From Bacillota bacterium (GTDB lineage: Bacteria; Bacillota; Clostridia; Christensenellales; UMGS416), in NCBI GenBank assembly GCA_023410875.1, contig JAEYPH010000021.1, positions 1 to 64,000 of the forward strand: DNA of 64,000 nt, given 5' to 3'. Shown here in pieces: positions 1-8,390 of this stretch (positions within the stretch are counted from its first letter, which is position 1; each line of letters begins with the position of its first letter). A model generated the notes under the pieces. That model was not told the origin of the DNA, did not search any database, and worked only from the letters and a program-made list of their open reading frames with translations. Position numbers and translations under genes: made by a program.

Positions 1-427
1 GCATGTAGTCGAACTCGCTCTGCTTGTTGAGGTCAGGTAAGAAACCTTTGTCCCGGAACCACAGAGCCAGCGCTTCATTGGTGTCGTCGTCATGCGCCTG
101 CGGGTTCCACGCCACGTCGGCGATGGACAATGGCTCCTTGCCGGCCTGCACGCGCTTTTTGTTGTAATCGTACTGCACACCTACGGCCCGTAGGGCATCG
201 GGGTGCGGGGATACCAGGCCGCCATAGACGCTGTTGAGATAGTTCCGGCGCCCCAGCATATCCTCCTCGTCGGCCATCCGTGGCTGTGGACGACCGCCCA
301 GCAGGGGCTGCATGCTGGATACGGCAGGCATTGTCATCCAGGTGGTCGGCTTTGGAGCGGCGGCCTTCTTTTTCCGCCGGCCAGGAGCGGTTCCTTCCTC
401 CAGGTCTGTGCCGATGATGTAAGGCAT
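1..427 (-). CDS. Unrecognised protein, N-terminal part (runs off left edge)
   Basis: An open frame on the minus strand begins at ATG 425-427 and stays open for 142 codons to the window edge, so only the N-terminus is present. An AAGGAG site sits about 7 bases upstream of the ATG. The protein starts MPYIIGTDLEEG, has a basic stretch (GRRKKKAAAPK) near residue 17, a Pro/Met-rich segment, and then a more ordinary globular sequence with LGRRNYLNSVYGGL and ALWFRDKGFLPDLN. I see no signal peptide and do not recognise a family. The opposite-strand frame at 203-562 looks like a shadow of this gene. Confidence 0.6.
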   Translation of the reverse strand, partial: MPYIIGTDLEEGTAPGRRKKKAAAPKPTTWMTMPAVSSMQPLLGGRPQPRMADEEDMLGRRNYLNSVYGGLVSPHPDALRAVGVQYDYNKKRVQAGKEPLSIADVAWNPQAHDDDTNEALALWFRDKGFLPDLNKQSEFDYM

Positions 428-576
428 GGGCGTTCTCCTTGTGTGGTTGGTCTCAAGGTATACGTCGAACAGCACGGACAAACGCATGTTTTTGTATGGC
501 AAACGATAACACAAACAAATGTGAAATTGAGCGCAATGCTTCGGAGGTTTTACGTGTGTTAGCTTTGTTCACAAGC

Positions 577-585
577 TGGTATAAT
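577..585 (+). promoter_or_regulatory. Extended -10 promoter of the GH35 gene
   Basis: The sequence TGGTATAAT is a perfect extended -10 (TGN plus TATAAT, hexamer at 580-585). No good -35 is visible at the usual distance. Transcription would be expected to start near 592-593, almost on the ATG at 593, which would make the transcript leaderless or nearly so. No Shine-Dalgarno sequence precedes either ATG (584 or 593). Confidence 0.45.
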
Positions 586-2338
586 GGTTGGCATGGAAAA
601 TAAAGTAACATTAATCGACAACGGATTCCTGATCAACGGCCAGAGTGTGCGCATCATCGCCGGGGCCGTGCACTACTTCCGCGTGCCCCGGGCCTATTGG
701 CGCGACCGTCTGCTCAAGCTCAAGGCCATGGGCTGCAACGCCGTGGAAACCTATGTGGCCTGGAACCTGCATGAGCCCAAGCCGGGCAAATACGACTTCT
801 CCGGCAACCTGGACCTGGAGGCCTATCTACGCCTGGCCCACGAGTTGGGCCTGTACGCGCTGGTGCGCCCAGGCCCCTACATCTGCGCCGAATGGGAGTT
901 CGGCGGCCTGCCCTGGTGGCTGCTGCGGGAGGACATGAGCATCCGCTGTATGGACAAGCGCTGGCTGCGCCGTGTGGACCGCTGGTTCGGGGAGCTGATG
1001 CCCCGGGTGGCGGCGCTGCAGGTAGGCCGGGGCGGGCCGGTCGTCGCCGTGCAGGTGGAGAACGAATACGGCTCCTTCGGCAACGACAGCGCGTATCTGG
1101 AACACCTGCGGGCGCTGATCGCCGGGCTGGGCATCGACAGCGCCCTGCTGTATACCAGCGACGGCCCCAGCGACTGGATGCTGCAGGGCGGCACGCTGGA
1201 TGGCGTGTTCAAGACCGCCAACTTCGGCAGCCGGCCGGCCGAGGCCTTTGCCAAGCTGCGCGAATACCAGAAAGACGGCCCGCTGATGTGCGCCGAATAC
1301 TGGAACGGCTGGTTTGACCACTGGGGCGGGCCCCACCATACCCGCGACGCCCAAGACGCCGCCCGGGTGCTGGACGAGATGCTGGCAGCTGGCGCCTCCG
1401 TGAGCCTCTACATGTTTCACGGCGGCACCAACTTCGGCTTCATGGCCGGCGCCAACCATTACGACGCGCTGGAACCCACGATTACAAGCTACGACTACGA
1501 TTCGCCGCTCAGCGAGAGCGGCGAGCTGACCGCCAAATATCACGCCTTCCGCGATGTCATCGCCAAGTACGCGCCCATCCCCGAAGTGGCGCTGCCGCAT
1601 CCTGCTCCCAAGCGGGCCTTCGGCACGGTGGAGCTGACCGAACGGGCGGGGTTATTCGACAACCTGAGCCGCCTGGGCCGCCGCCGACGGGAACCCGCCC
1701 CCTACCCCATGGAGAAACTGGGCCAGGGCTATGGCTTCATACTCTACCGCACAACGATCAGCGGCCCCCGGGAGGAGCAGCCGCTGGTGCTGCAGGATGT
1801 GCACGACCGGGCGCTGGTGTTTGTGGACGGAAAATACCTTGGTGTGCTGGGCTGGGGAAGCGGTCAGGAGATCCGCTTCGCCGTGCCGCCGCAGGGCTGC
1901 ACTCTGGACGTGCTCGTGGAAAACATGGGCCGCGCCAACTACGGCAACAACATGTGGGAGCCCAAGGGCATCACCAAGGGAATCCGCCACGGCCAGCAAT
2001 ACCTGTACGGCTATGACATCCACCTGCTGCCCATGGACGACCTGACAAAGCTACGCTACCGCAGCACCCCCCAAAAGGTCGAGGGCTCAGCTTTCTATCG
2101 CGGCAGCTTCACCGTGGACCAGCCGGCGGACACGTTCCTGCGGCTGGACGGCTGGGAGAAGGGCGTGGCCTTCATCAACGGCTTCAATCTGGGCCGCTAT
2201 TGGAAGGCAGGCCCCCAGAAGACGCTGTATGTGCCCGCGCCGCTGCTCAGGGCCGGAGAGAATGAGCTGGTGATCTTCGAGCTGCATGGCGCGCAAGCCC
2301 CTGTCGTCACGCTGACCGACAAACCGGACTTGGGATAA
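584..2338 (+). CDS. Glycoside hydrolase family 35 beta-galactosidase
   Basis: A GH35 retaining beta-galactosidase that removes terminal beta-galactose from oligosaccharides or glycans. The N-terminal TIM barrel shows the family signatures YFRVPRAYWRDRL, the GPYICAEWEFGGLP loop, the acid/base motif VENEYGS (E161 counted from 584) and the nucleophile motif CAEYWNGWFDHWG (E238). The C-terminal part holds beta-sandwich domains ending in GWEKGVAFINGFNLGRYW, typical of the family. At 584 residues the length is normal. There is no signal peptide, so it probably acts in the cytoplasm on imported sugars. An ATG at 593 is an equally possible start, since the -10 element overlaps the 584 codon. Confidence 0.93.
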   Translation: MVGMENKVTLIDNGFLINGQSVRIIAGAVHYFRVPRAYWRDRLLKLKAMGCNAVETYVAWNLHEPKPGKYDFSGNLDLEAYLRLAHELGLYALVRPGPYICAEWEFGGLPWWLLREDMSIRCMDKRWLRRVDRWFGELMPRVAALQVGRGGPVVAVQVENEYGSFGNDSAYLEHLRALIAGLGIDSALLYTSDGPSDWMLQGGTLDGVFKTANFGSRPAEAFAKLREYQKDGPLMCAEYWNGWFDHWGGPHHTRDAQDAARVLDEMLAAGASVSLYMFHGGTNFGFMAGANHYDALEPTITSYDYDSPLSESGELTAKYHAFRDVIAKYAPIPEVALPHPAPKRAFGTVELTERAGLFDNLSRLGRRRREPAPYPMEKLGQGYGFILYRTTISGPREEQPLVLQDVHDRALVFVDGKYLGVLGWGSGQEIRFAVPPQGCTLDVLVENMGRANYGNNMWEPKGITKGIRHGQQYLYGYDIHLLPMDDLTKLRYRSTPQKVEGSAFYRGSFTVDQPADTFLRLDGWEKGVAFINGFNLGRYWKAGPQKTLYVPAPLLRAGENELVIFELHGAQAPVVTLTDKPDLG

Positions 2339-2408
2339 ACATCCTACTCCTAGCCTTCTCCTTGAGGAGGCTGGCCGCGACAAAGCCGCTGCTCGCCCAT
2401 GCATCCTG

Positions 2409-2505
2409 GAAGGTGGCGCGTAGCGCCGGATGAGGTGTTTTCGTTGTTCATGACTAGACACCTCATCAGTCGCCTTCGGCGACAGCTTCCCCTCCAGGGG
2501 AAGCC
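2409..2505. repeat. Palindromic intergenic repeat, family B, copy 1
   Basis: About 97 bases containing nested inverted repeats: GGCGCGTAGCGCC, GATGAGGTGT with ACACCTCATC, GTCGCCTTCGGCGAC and CTTCCCCTCCAGGGGAAG. A second copy with the same blocks in the same order lies at 33521-33618; only the loop between the GAGGTGT arms differs. It sits between the 3' ends of convergent genes. This is a REP/MITE-like element with no coding capacity. Confidence 0.75.
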
Positions 2506-2529
2506 AAATATAGAACATGTTTTTACGCA

Positions 2530-2560
2530 AAGGGCGCGGTCGATGGCCGCGCCCTTCTAG
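2530..2560. terminator. Hairpin between convergent genes
   Basis: A 10-base-pair perfect stem (AAGGGCGCGG with CCGCGCCCTT, 7-base loop) lies 15-45 bases beyond the 3' end of the minus-strand lipoprotein gene and after the GH35 gene. The T-rich tails on both sides are short, so it is a moderate terminator candidate for either strand. Confidence 0.5.
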
Positions 2561-2574
2561 TTTCAATCCCAGCC

Positions 2575-3453
2575 CTATTCAATCGTAATATCCGCCGGTA
2601 TCGCAAACACATCGTCTCCAAAGCCCCCGGTATCCATCGACTGCACGACGGTGGCCATGGAGTTCTTCTCATCCTTGGGGTCGCCGTAGACGTTCTTGAC
2701 GATCAGGCCAGTGGCCTTGTCGATGTAGACGGTGTTGCCCTTCATGCCCATGAACTCGATGTCCATATGGAACACCGCGCAGTCCCACTGGCCGAACTTC
2801 TCATCGGGCTTGCTCTCATAGGGCGATACCGTGAGCATCGTCAGCAAGGCGACGGCCTGCATATTCCTGGACGCGGTGACGTCGATGCTCTCCATCTTCC
2901 TGCCGGTCTTGGTCTCCATGTTATACCGTATGCCGGTCGTGCCGTCAAATACGGTGACGTCTCCGGTCAGCTCCTCGACGGTCTTGAACTTCTCGCCTTT
3001 CACCCAATGCTCGGTCTTGACCTCCATGCCCAACACGGCTGCCGCGTCCACATAATGCAGGCCGGCTCCGCCCACCAGCGCCTTGAGCTTGTCCAGCAGC
3101 GCCGCCATGGCCGAGCCAGCCGGCGCGGTTTGCACGGGCTCGGGGTTCTTGGCATCCAGATACAGCGTGTAGCTCATGTCCGCCCCCAGCGGGTTCTCCT
3201 GCACCGTCTGGAAGGCGTCGATGAAAGCTCTCATACCCTCGCTATCGGGGGCGTCCGTCGATGCTACAACAGGCGTACTGGCGGTTTCCGCGCCGCTGGT
3301 GGAGGCGGCATCGGCGGCCTGGGCTGCGGACGGACTGGCGTTGGCAAGTACCGGCGTAGCGGTTGGGGCTGTATTGGCAGGGGTCGGCGCGCCGCACGCG
3401 CTCAGGCCCAACGCCAGAAGAATGGTCAACGACACATAAAGTTTCTTTTTCAT
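2575..3453 (-). CDS. Exported lipoprotein of unknown function
   Basis: A 292-residue lipoprotein: MKKKLYVSLTILLALGLSAC gives a signal peptide with lipobox LSAC, so Cys20 should be lipidated and the protein anchored on the outer face of the membrane. A low-complexity Ala/Thr/Ser/Pro linker (about 22-70) precedes a globular domain whose strands (YTLYLDAKN, GIRYNMETKTGRKMESI, CAVFHMDIEFMGMKGNTVYIDKATGLIV) suggest a LolA/RseB-like beta fold; that is inference. The start is set by a GAGAGGGAG site before ATG 3453; the frame is open further upstream but that part overlaps the previous gene. Last gene of a three-gene operon. Confidence 0.8.
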   Translation of the reverse strand: MKKKLYVSLTILLALGLSACGAPTPANTAPTATPVLANASPSAAQAADAASTSGAETASTPVVASTDAPDSEGMRAFIDAFQTVQENPLGADMSYTLYLDAKNPEPVQTAPAGSAMAALLDKLKALVGGAGLHYVDAAAVLGMEVKTEHWVKGEKFKTVEELTGDVTVFDGTTGIRYNMETKTGRKMESIDVTASRNMQAVALLTMLTVSPYESKPDEKFGQWDCAVFHMDIEFMGMKGNTVYIDKATGLIVKNVYGDPKDEKNSMATVVQSMDTGGFGDDVFAIPADITIE

Positions 3454-3466
3454 GCTGCGCTCCCTC

Positions 3467-4834
3467 TCACATGCCGCCGGGGAAGTTGTCCACGTTCTCC
3501 CCGTCCAGCGGGACCAACGGCGCCAGCGGGATGTCTTCCGGCGGCGGGGTGACCGGCGCCAGCGGAGCCAGCGGTTCCTCGGGCACCAATGGGGCCAGAG
3601 GTTCCGGCGTGACCAGCGGTGCCAGAGGCTCATCTGTAACCAACGGCGCCAAAGGCTCCTCGGTAGCCGCGGGCGCCGGGCTCTCCTTGGCAGCCTCCTC
3701 GGCTTTCTTGCGAGCCTCCTCCTCCATCTTCCTGCGCGCCTCCTCGGCCTTCCTGCGAGCCTCATCGGCTTCTCGGGCCTTCTTCTGCCAGCGGTCCTCG
3801 TCGGCAAAGGTCTTCTCCAGCACGGCGGGGAAGGTCAGATCACCGCCGCCGGGGCGCATGTTTTTGAGCACGAAGCGGTAGCCGCCGCCGCTGCGCTGCA
3901 GTTGCACCGGTATGCTCATGGCCCCGGATACTTGGCCAAAGAAGCTGCCGCTGACCGTATCGGTCTTAATCGAAGGATCTATCTTCGCGTCGGAGCTGGC
4001 GGGGATGGACAGGTTCACCAGGGCGATGTTCTCGCTGCCCGTATCCAGGAAGAACCGGCTGGATGGCGCCCTGATGTTGATCTCCCAGCCTCCGCTGCCT
4101 TGCATCAGCTCCGACAGGCCCCAGTTTTCTATGGCGTCGCTCATTTTGCAGACAAGGGTCAGATACGCCGTCGCCGCATAGGGTGTATGGATGCCATGGT
4201 TGAAGGTCGGGTCAGAGCTGGGCGCGGTTCCGCCGGCCTTTTGGGCCATCAGGCTGAAGCTGGCGTGGACGATGATGCCGTCGCCGGCGTCGAAGGACTG
4301 CGTAGAGGTGCCGTTTGTGCGGATGATCCAGTCGTATTCCTCCATCTCATCCATGTACGGCGTGGGCTCCGGCTGCTCCGATGCCTGCTCCGTGGGCTCG
4401 GCGGAGGGCTGCTCCGAAACCCCGGCGCTGGGCGCGGGGCTGGCCTGGTTCTTGGGCTTTTTCCCCTTGCGCTTGCCGGGGCCGGTGTCGGCCTTGTCAG
4501 ATTCGTCTCCCTCCAGCGGGGGGTCACAGTCGATCTCCGAGCGCTTTACATAACCAAAGAAGCTGTGGCTCCGGACGGTGTTCCCCTGGCTGATCCACGT
4601 GTCATAGAGCACCATGACCCAGTTCTTGTCGTACTCGTACACGTCAAACTCATCTGTGGGCCCGACCATACCGAGCGCCGGAAACATCTCGCTCTTGCCC
4701 CAGCGCACGTAGGTGACCGTGTTGATCTTACCATGGGAAATGGGGTCGGATACCGCGCGGGCGACTTGCACGGACCCTGGAAACCCGCTCGTGAGAAGCA
4801 GCGCTGCCAGCAGCAGCGCCAAAAGCTTTTTCAT
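3467..4834 (-). CDS. Secreted protein with coiled coil and PLAPLV repeats
   Basis: A 455-residue exported protein. It begins with a signal peptide (MKKLLALLLAALLLTSGFPG), followed by a region with an SH3-like look (VTYVRWGKSEMFP ... KNWVMVLYDTWI ... HSFFGYVKRSEI), a Pro/Glu-rich linker, a beta-rich middle domain, a charged Ala/Glu/Arg/Lys coiled coil (about 340-385) and a C-terminal tail in which EPLAPLV is repeated four to five times. I recognise no family. It overlaps the upstream gene by ATGA and lies 13 bases from the downstream lipoprotein gene, so the three are co-expressed. The repeat tail may be a wall-spanning or binding segment (inference). Confidence 0.78.
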   Translation of the reverse strand: MKKLLALLLAALLLTSGFPGSVQVARAVSDPISHGKINTVTYVRWGKSEMFPALGMVGPTDEFDVYEYDKNWVMVLYDTWISQGNTVRSHSFFGYVKRSEIDCDPPLEGDESDKADTGPGKRKGKKPKNQASPAPSAGVSEQPSAEPTEQASEQPEPTPYMDEMEEYDWIIRTNGTSTQSFDAGDGIIVHASFSLMAQKAGGTAPSSDPTFNHGIHTPYAATAYLTLVCKMSDAIENWGLSELMQGSGGWEINIRAPSSRFFLDTGSENIALVNLSIPASSDAKIDPSIKTDTVSGSFFGQVSGAMSIPVQLQRSGGGYRFVLKNMRPGGGDLTFPAVLEKTFADEDRWQKKAREADEARRKAEEARRKMEEEARKKAEEAAKESPAPAATEEPLAPLVTDEPLAPLVTPEPLAPLVPEEPLAPLAPVTPPPEDIPLAPLVPLDGENVDNFPGGM

Positions 4835-5442
4835 TGCTGTCCCCCCTCGCTGAACTTCAGGCCCGCCGGCGTTTCAAAGCGCTTGGCGTCGGCGCCCAGC
4901 AGCTCCACGCTGGCCGTGCGCAGGCGGAACAGCGGCGCGTCACACAGCAGCACCCAACCGGTCTGCTGGTCCACGTAGGCCTTCACCCAGTCGTCCTCGT
5001 CGTCGTTCTCCAGCAGCCATGCGATGCAGTCCCGCCCGGCATAAGTGAGCTTGCCCAGTGCCGTCGCCTTGGAGTAGGCGCTTTTCAGGCTCTGGAAATC
5101 CACGTGGAAGACCGCTGCAGCTGCGGACTTGCGGGCGTCCATCGTCGCAGCGTCGTATTGTATGTGCCCGTCGGCGTTGTCCAGCGCAATGCTGAGCACC
5201 TTTCCATCGGCGTCCATTTCACGGCATAGCGCCATGGGCGGCGCGACCCACAGCTCCAGATATTGCGCCACCAGCTGCTGGTCCGCGTCGTAGCGCTCCA
5301 GCACCTGCTTTGCGTGCAGCGTCCGGTCCTTGAGCGGCCCCGTGGCTGCAGGTTTGCCGTTGCAGCCCCACAAGGCCAGCGCGCAGCCCACCAGCGCCGC
5401 CAGTGCGGCCGTCCGGAAGACGACTCTGTTTTGCAGCGCCAT
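4831..5442 (-). CDS. Exported lipoprotein, first gene of the operon
   Basis: A 203-residue protein with a signal peptide and lipobox (ALWGC), so membrane-anchored on the outside. The mature part (LHAKQVLERYDADQQLVAQ ... GRDCIAWLLENDDEDDWVKAYVDQQTGWVLL) resembles LolA/RseB-like lipoprotein folds in its strand pattern, as does the third gene of this operon, which suggests related carriers or sensors. The ATG at 5442 is preferred: GGAGGG lies 7 bases upstream, whereas the GTG at 5445 is too close. Its stop overlaps the next start (ATGA). No function can be assigned. Confidence 0.78.
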   Translation of the reverse strand: MALQNRVVFRTAALAALVGCALALWGCNGKPAATGPLKDRTLHAKQVLERYDADQQLVAQYLELWVAPPMALCREMDADGKVLSIALDNADGHIQYDAATMDARKSAAAAVFHVDFQSLKSAYSKATALGKLTYAGRDCIAWLLENDDEDDWVKAYVDQQTGWVLLCDAPLFRLRTASVELLGADAKRFETPAGLKFSEGGQQ

Positions 5443-5573
5443 CACTCATCCCTCCAATGCGCATATATAAAAAGTATAATTCAGGATCGTCCTCTCAATA
5501 TAGTATGATTCTTGCTCTCTTCAATAAGAAAAGCACGCAAACCCGAATCTCAACAATCATAACAAACGTGTGG

Positions 5574-5602
5574 TTGCGAAAAGATGCGCAACGGCGTATA
5601 CT
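5574..5602 (+). promoter_or_regulatory. Promoter of the GlpA-type operon
   Basis: A -35 TTGCGA (5574-5579) and -10 TATACT (5597-5602) are separated by exactly 17 bases. Transcription would start near 5609, giving an untranslated leader of about 80 bases that contains the terminator hairpin at 5631-5672. Confidence 0.6.
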
Positions 5603-5630
5603 ACGGCTGAGGAAAACGGCAGAGATTTGA

Positions 5631-5672
5631 GAGCCGCACAAAGCCTTACTTGGCTTTGTGCGCTCTTTTTTT
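5631..5672 (+). terminator. Intrinsic terminator in the operon leader (attenuator)
   Basis: A 14-base-pair stem with one bulged C (GAGCCGCACAAAGCC against GGCTTTGTGCGCTC, loop TTACTT) is followed by seven T residues. It lies between a good promoter and the start of the first gene, so it would stop transcription before the operon unless overridden. In Bacillus subtilis glpD and glpFK, leaders of this layout are read through by the antiterminator GlpP with glycerol-3-phosphate; a similar mechanism is inferred here, not shown. Confidence 0.75.
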
Positions 5673-5691
5673 GTTGCAAAGGGGAGATTGT

Positions 5692-7131
5692 ATGTTCGAT
5701 GTGGCGGTCATCGGCAGCGGCGTCACCGGTGCGGCCGTGGCCAGGGAACTCTCAAAATACGCGCTGCGCGTCATCGTGCTGGAAAAAGGCGCCGATGTGG
5801 CTGTGGGCGCGTCCAAGGCCAACAGCGCCATCGTGCACGCCGGGTATGACTGTGTGCCCGGCACGCTGAAGGCCCGGCTCAATGTGCGCGGCAACGCGCT
5901 GCTGCGGGAACTGTGCCCGCAGTTGGGCGTGCCCTTTATGCCCATCGGCTCGCTGGTCGTGGCCTTCAACGCCGACGACCGCGCGGAGCTGGGCCGCCTG
6001 CTGGAGCGCGGCCGCGCCAACGGCGTGCCGGGGCTGGAGATTCTGGATGGCGACGAGGTGCGCCGCCGGGAGCCCAACTTAAGCCAGGAGATCGTCGCGG
6101 CGCTGTGGGCGCCCACGGGGGCCATCGTGTGCCCCTTTGAGCTGACGCTGGGGCTCATGGAAAACGCCGTGGCCAACGGCGTCACGTTCCGCCGGGGCTT
6201 CGATGTGCGCTCCGTAGAGCGCGACGAGCAGGGCTTCACACTGCGCGACGCTGCCTGCGAGCAGGTCCGCGCGCGGTTCGTCGTGAACGCCGCGGGCATC
6301 CGCAGCGACGAGGTCAACGCCATGGCCGGCGGGCGACCCTTCACGATCCTGCCGCGCAAGGGCGAATACATACTGCTGGACCGCTCGGCCTATAACACCG
6401 TGGGCACTGTCGTCTTCCAGACGCCCAGCCGCTGGGGCAAGGGCGTGCTCGTGAGCCCCACGGTGCACGGCAATCTATATGCAGGCCCCACCGCCGTGAA
6501 CACCGCCGACAAGGACGACACCGCCGTCACGCCCGAAGGCCTGTGGTATTTGAAGAAGCTCAGCCGCAAATCGGTTCCGGGCATCCCTTTGAACAAGGTC
6601 ATCACGTCCTTCGCGGGCCTGCGCTCGGTCGTCGTGGGCCGCGACGACTTCATCATCGGCCGCGAGCCCGAGGTGCCCGGTTGGGTGAACGCCGCGGGCA
6701 TCTGCTCGCCGGGGCTCTCCTCTTCGCCGGCGGTCGCGGAGCTGGTCGCTCAGGAGCTGCAGGCCTCTGGGTTGGAACTGACGCCCAAGGCCGATTTCAT
6801 CGCCACGCGGCACCGGCACAAGCACTTCGCCGACATGGGCGACGACGAGCGCCGCGCGGCCATCGCCGAAAACCCGCTGCATGGCCGGGTGATCTGCCGC
6901 TGCGAAACCGTGACCGAGGCCGAGATCGTGCGGGCGCTGCACGCGCCTGTGCCGGCCACCACGCTGGATGGCCTCAAGCGGCGCACCCGCGCCCAGGCCG
7001 GGCGCTGCCAGGGCGGCTTCTGCGGACCCAGGCTCATGGAGATCATCTGCCGGGAGACCGGCTGCGCCATGGAAGACATCACCAAGAACGGCGGGCAGAG
7101 CTTCGTCGCGTCCTGCAGGGAGGGCTTATGA
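5692..7131 (+). CDS. FAD-dependent glycerol-3-phosphate dehydrogenase type protein with BFD domain
   Basis: A 479-residue flavoprotein of the DAO/GlpA family. The N-terminus has the FAD-binding loop VIGSGVTGAAVARELS; the central region follows the DAO fold (VVNAAGIRSDEVNAMAGG, GIRSD, GAGPTAVNT-like substrate loop). The C-terminal BFD-like domain has the cysteine set CRC ... GRCQGGFC, which binds a 2Fe-2S cluster in relatives. It probably oxidises glycerol-3-phosphate to dihydroxyacetone phosphate and passes electrons to its operon partners. The ATG at 5692 is chosen because of an AAAGGGGAG site; the frame is open upstream, through the terminator. It overlaps the next gene by ATGA. Confidence 0.85.
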   Translation: MFDVAVIGSGVTGAAVARELSKYALRVIVLEKGADVAVGASKANSAIVHAGYDCVPGTLKARLNVRGNALLRELCPQLGVPFMPIGSLVVAFNADDRAELGRLLERGRANGVPGLEILDGDEVRRREPNLSQEIVAALWAPTGAIVCPFELTLGLMENAVANGVTFRRGFDVRSVERDEQGFTLRDAACEQVRARFVVNAAGIRSDEVNAMAGGRPFTILPRKGEYILLDRSAYNTVGTVVFQTPSRWGKGVLVSPTVHGNLYAGPTAVNTADKDDTAVTPEGLWYLKKLSRKSVPGIPLNKVITSFAGLRSVVVGRDDFIIGREPEVPGWVNAAGICSPGLSSSPAVAELVAQELQASGLELTPKADFIATRHRHKHFADMGDDERRAAIAENPLHGRVICRCETVTEAEIVRALHAPVPATTLDGLKRRTRAQAGRCQGGFCGPRLMEIICRETGCAMEDITKNGGQSFVASCREGL

Positions 7132-8390
7132 CACACGTGGACGTATTGGTCATCGGCGGCGGGCCGGCCGGCCTGGCCGCGGCGCTAGCCGCCCGGGCCC
7201 AGGGAGCCCAAGTCACCGTGCTGGAGCGCGACCGCGACCTGGGCGGCATCCTGCAGCAGTGCATACACAACGGCTTCGGCCTGCATTACTTCGGCGAGGA
7301 GCTGACCGGCCCCGAATATGCCCAGCGGTTCATCGACCGTCTGGAGGGTTCGGGCATTGAGATTCTGACCGACACGATGGTCATCGGCCTGACCGCCGAC
7401 CGGCAGGTCACCGCCGTGAGCGCGGAAAAGGGGCTGCTGACGCTGCAGGCCGGTGCGGTGGTGCTGGCCATGGGCTGCCGCGAGCGCACCCGGGGCGCGC
7501 TGAACATCCCCGGCGATCGCCCGGCGGGCATCTTTACCGCCGGCAGCGCTCAACGCCTGGTCAACATGCAGGGCGCGCTGCCCGGTCGCGAGATCGTGGT
7601 GCTGGGCAGCGGCGACATTGGGCTCATCATGGCCCGCCGGCTCACGTGGGAGGGCGCGAAGGTCAAGCTCGTGTGCGAGCTGATGCCCTATAGCTCGGGC
7701 TTGGCCCGCAACGTGGCCCAGTGCCTGGTGGACAATGACATCCCCTTGAAGTTCAGCCACACCGTCGTGCGCATCCACGGCCGCGAGCGCGTGGAGGGTG
7801 TCACCGTGGCAGCGGTCAACGAGAAGCTGCAGCCCATCAAGAGCACCGAGGAATTCATCCCCTGCGACACGCTGCTCTTAAGCGTGGGGCTGATCCCGGA
7901 AAACGAGCTGTCGCTGATGGCCGGCGTGCCCATGGACCCGGTGACCGGCGGCGCCGTTGTGGACCAATGGCGACAGACCGGCATCCCCGGCGTGTTCGCC
8001 TGCGGCAACGTGCTGCAGGTGCATGACCTCGTGGACAACGTGAGCCGCGAGGCCGAGATCGCCGGCGCCGCCGCGGCGCGCTATGCGTTGGGTGCCCAGA
8101 GCGAGCGAGAGCCCTGGTGGCTGGCGGTGACGCCCGGCGAGGGCGTGCGCTATGTCGTGCCTCAGCGCATCGATGTGAACGCACTGCCCGAGGGGCAGCT
8201 AGATCTGTACTTCCGCGTGCGCGGCGTTGTGAAGCCCGCCACGGCCCAGGCCCGCGCCGGTAAAACGCTGCTGAAAACGCGCCGGGCCATGATCATGACG
8301 CCCGGTGAGATGGAGAAGATCACGATAGACGCGGCCAGCCTGAAAGAGGCCGGCGAGCTGATCGTGTCGGTGACGGGAGGCAAGGCATGA
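7128..8390 (+). CDS. FAD/NAD-dependent oxidoreductase, partner of the GlpA-type protein
   Basis: A 420-residue pyridine nucleotide-disulphide oxidoreductase-type flavoprotein. It has an N-terminal dinucleotide-binding loop (VLVIGGGPAGLAAALAARA), a second loop for NAD(P) (IVVLGSGDIGLIMARRL), the AMGCRERTRGALNIPGDRP segment typical of this branch, and a C-terminal FAD motif (GIPGVFACGNVLQVHDLVDN). In Firmicutes it regularly stands between a GlpA-like enzyme and a DUF1667 protein and is thought to relay electrons from the dehydrogenase. ATGA overlaps at both ends show translational coupling. The open frame extends upstream of 7128, but that part lies over the previous gene. Confidence 0.85.
   Translation: MTHVDVLVIGGGPAGLAAALAARAQGAQVTVLERDRDLGGILQQCIHNGFGLHYFGEELTGPEYAQRFIDRLEGSGIEILTDTMVIGLTADRQVTAVSAEKGLLTLQAGAVVLAMGCRERTRGALNIPGDRPAGIFTAGSAQRLVNMQGALPGREIVVLGSGDIGLIMARRLTWEGAKVKLVCELMPYSSGLARNVAQCLVDNDIPLKFSHTVVRIHGRERVEGVTVAAVNEKLQPIKSTEEFIPCDTLLLSVGLIPENELSLMAGVPMDPVTGGAVVDQWRQTGIPGVFACGNVLQVHDLVDNVSREAEIAGAAAARYALGAQSEREPWWLAVTPGEGVRYVVPQRIDVNALPEGQLDLYFRVRGVVKPATAQARAGKTLLKTRRAMIMTPGEMEKITIDAASLKEAGELIVSVTGGKA

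Noticed and set aside
203..562. Short plus-strand frame near the left edge
   Set aside because: Overlaps the minus-strand gene that has an AAGGAG site and a normal residue composition.
3452..4978. 508-codon open frame on the plus strand
   Set aside because: Antisense to two secreted proteins that have proper signal peptides and ribosome sites.
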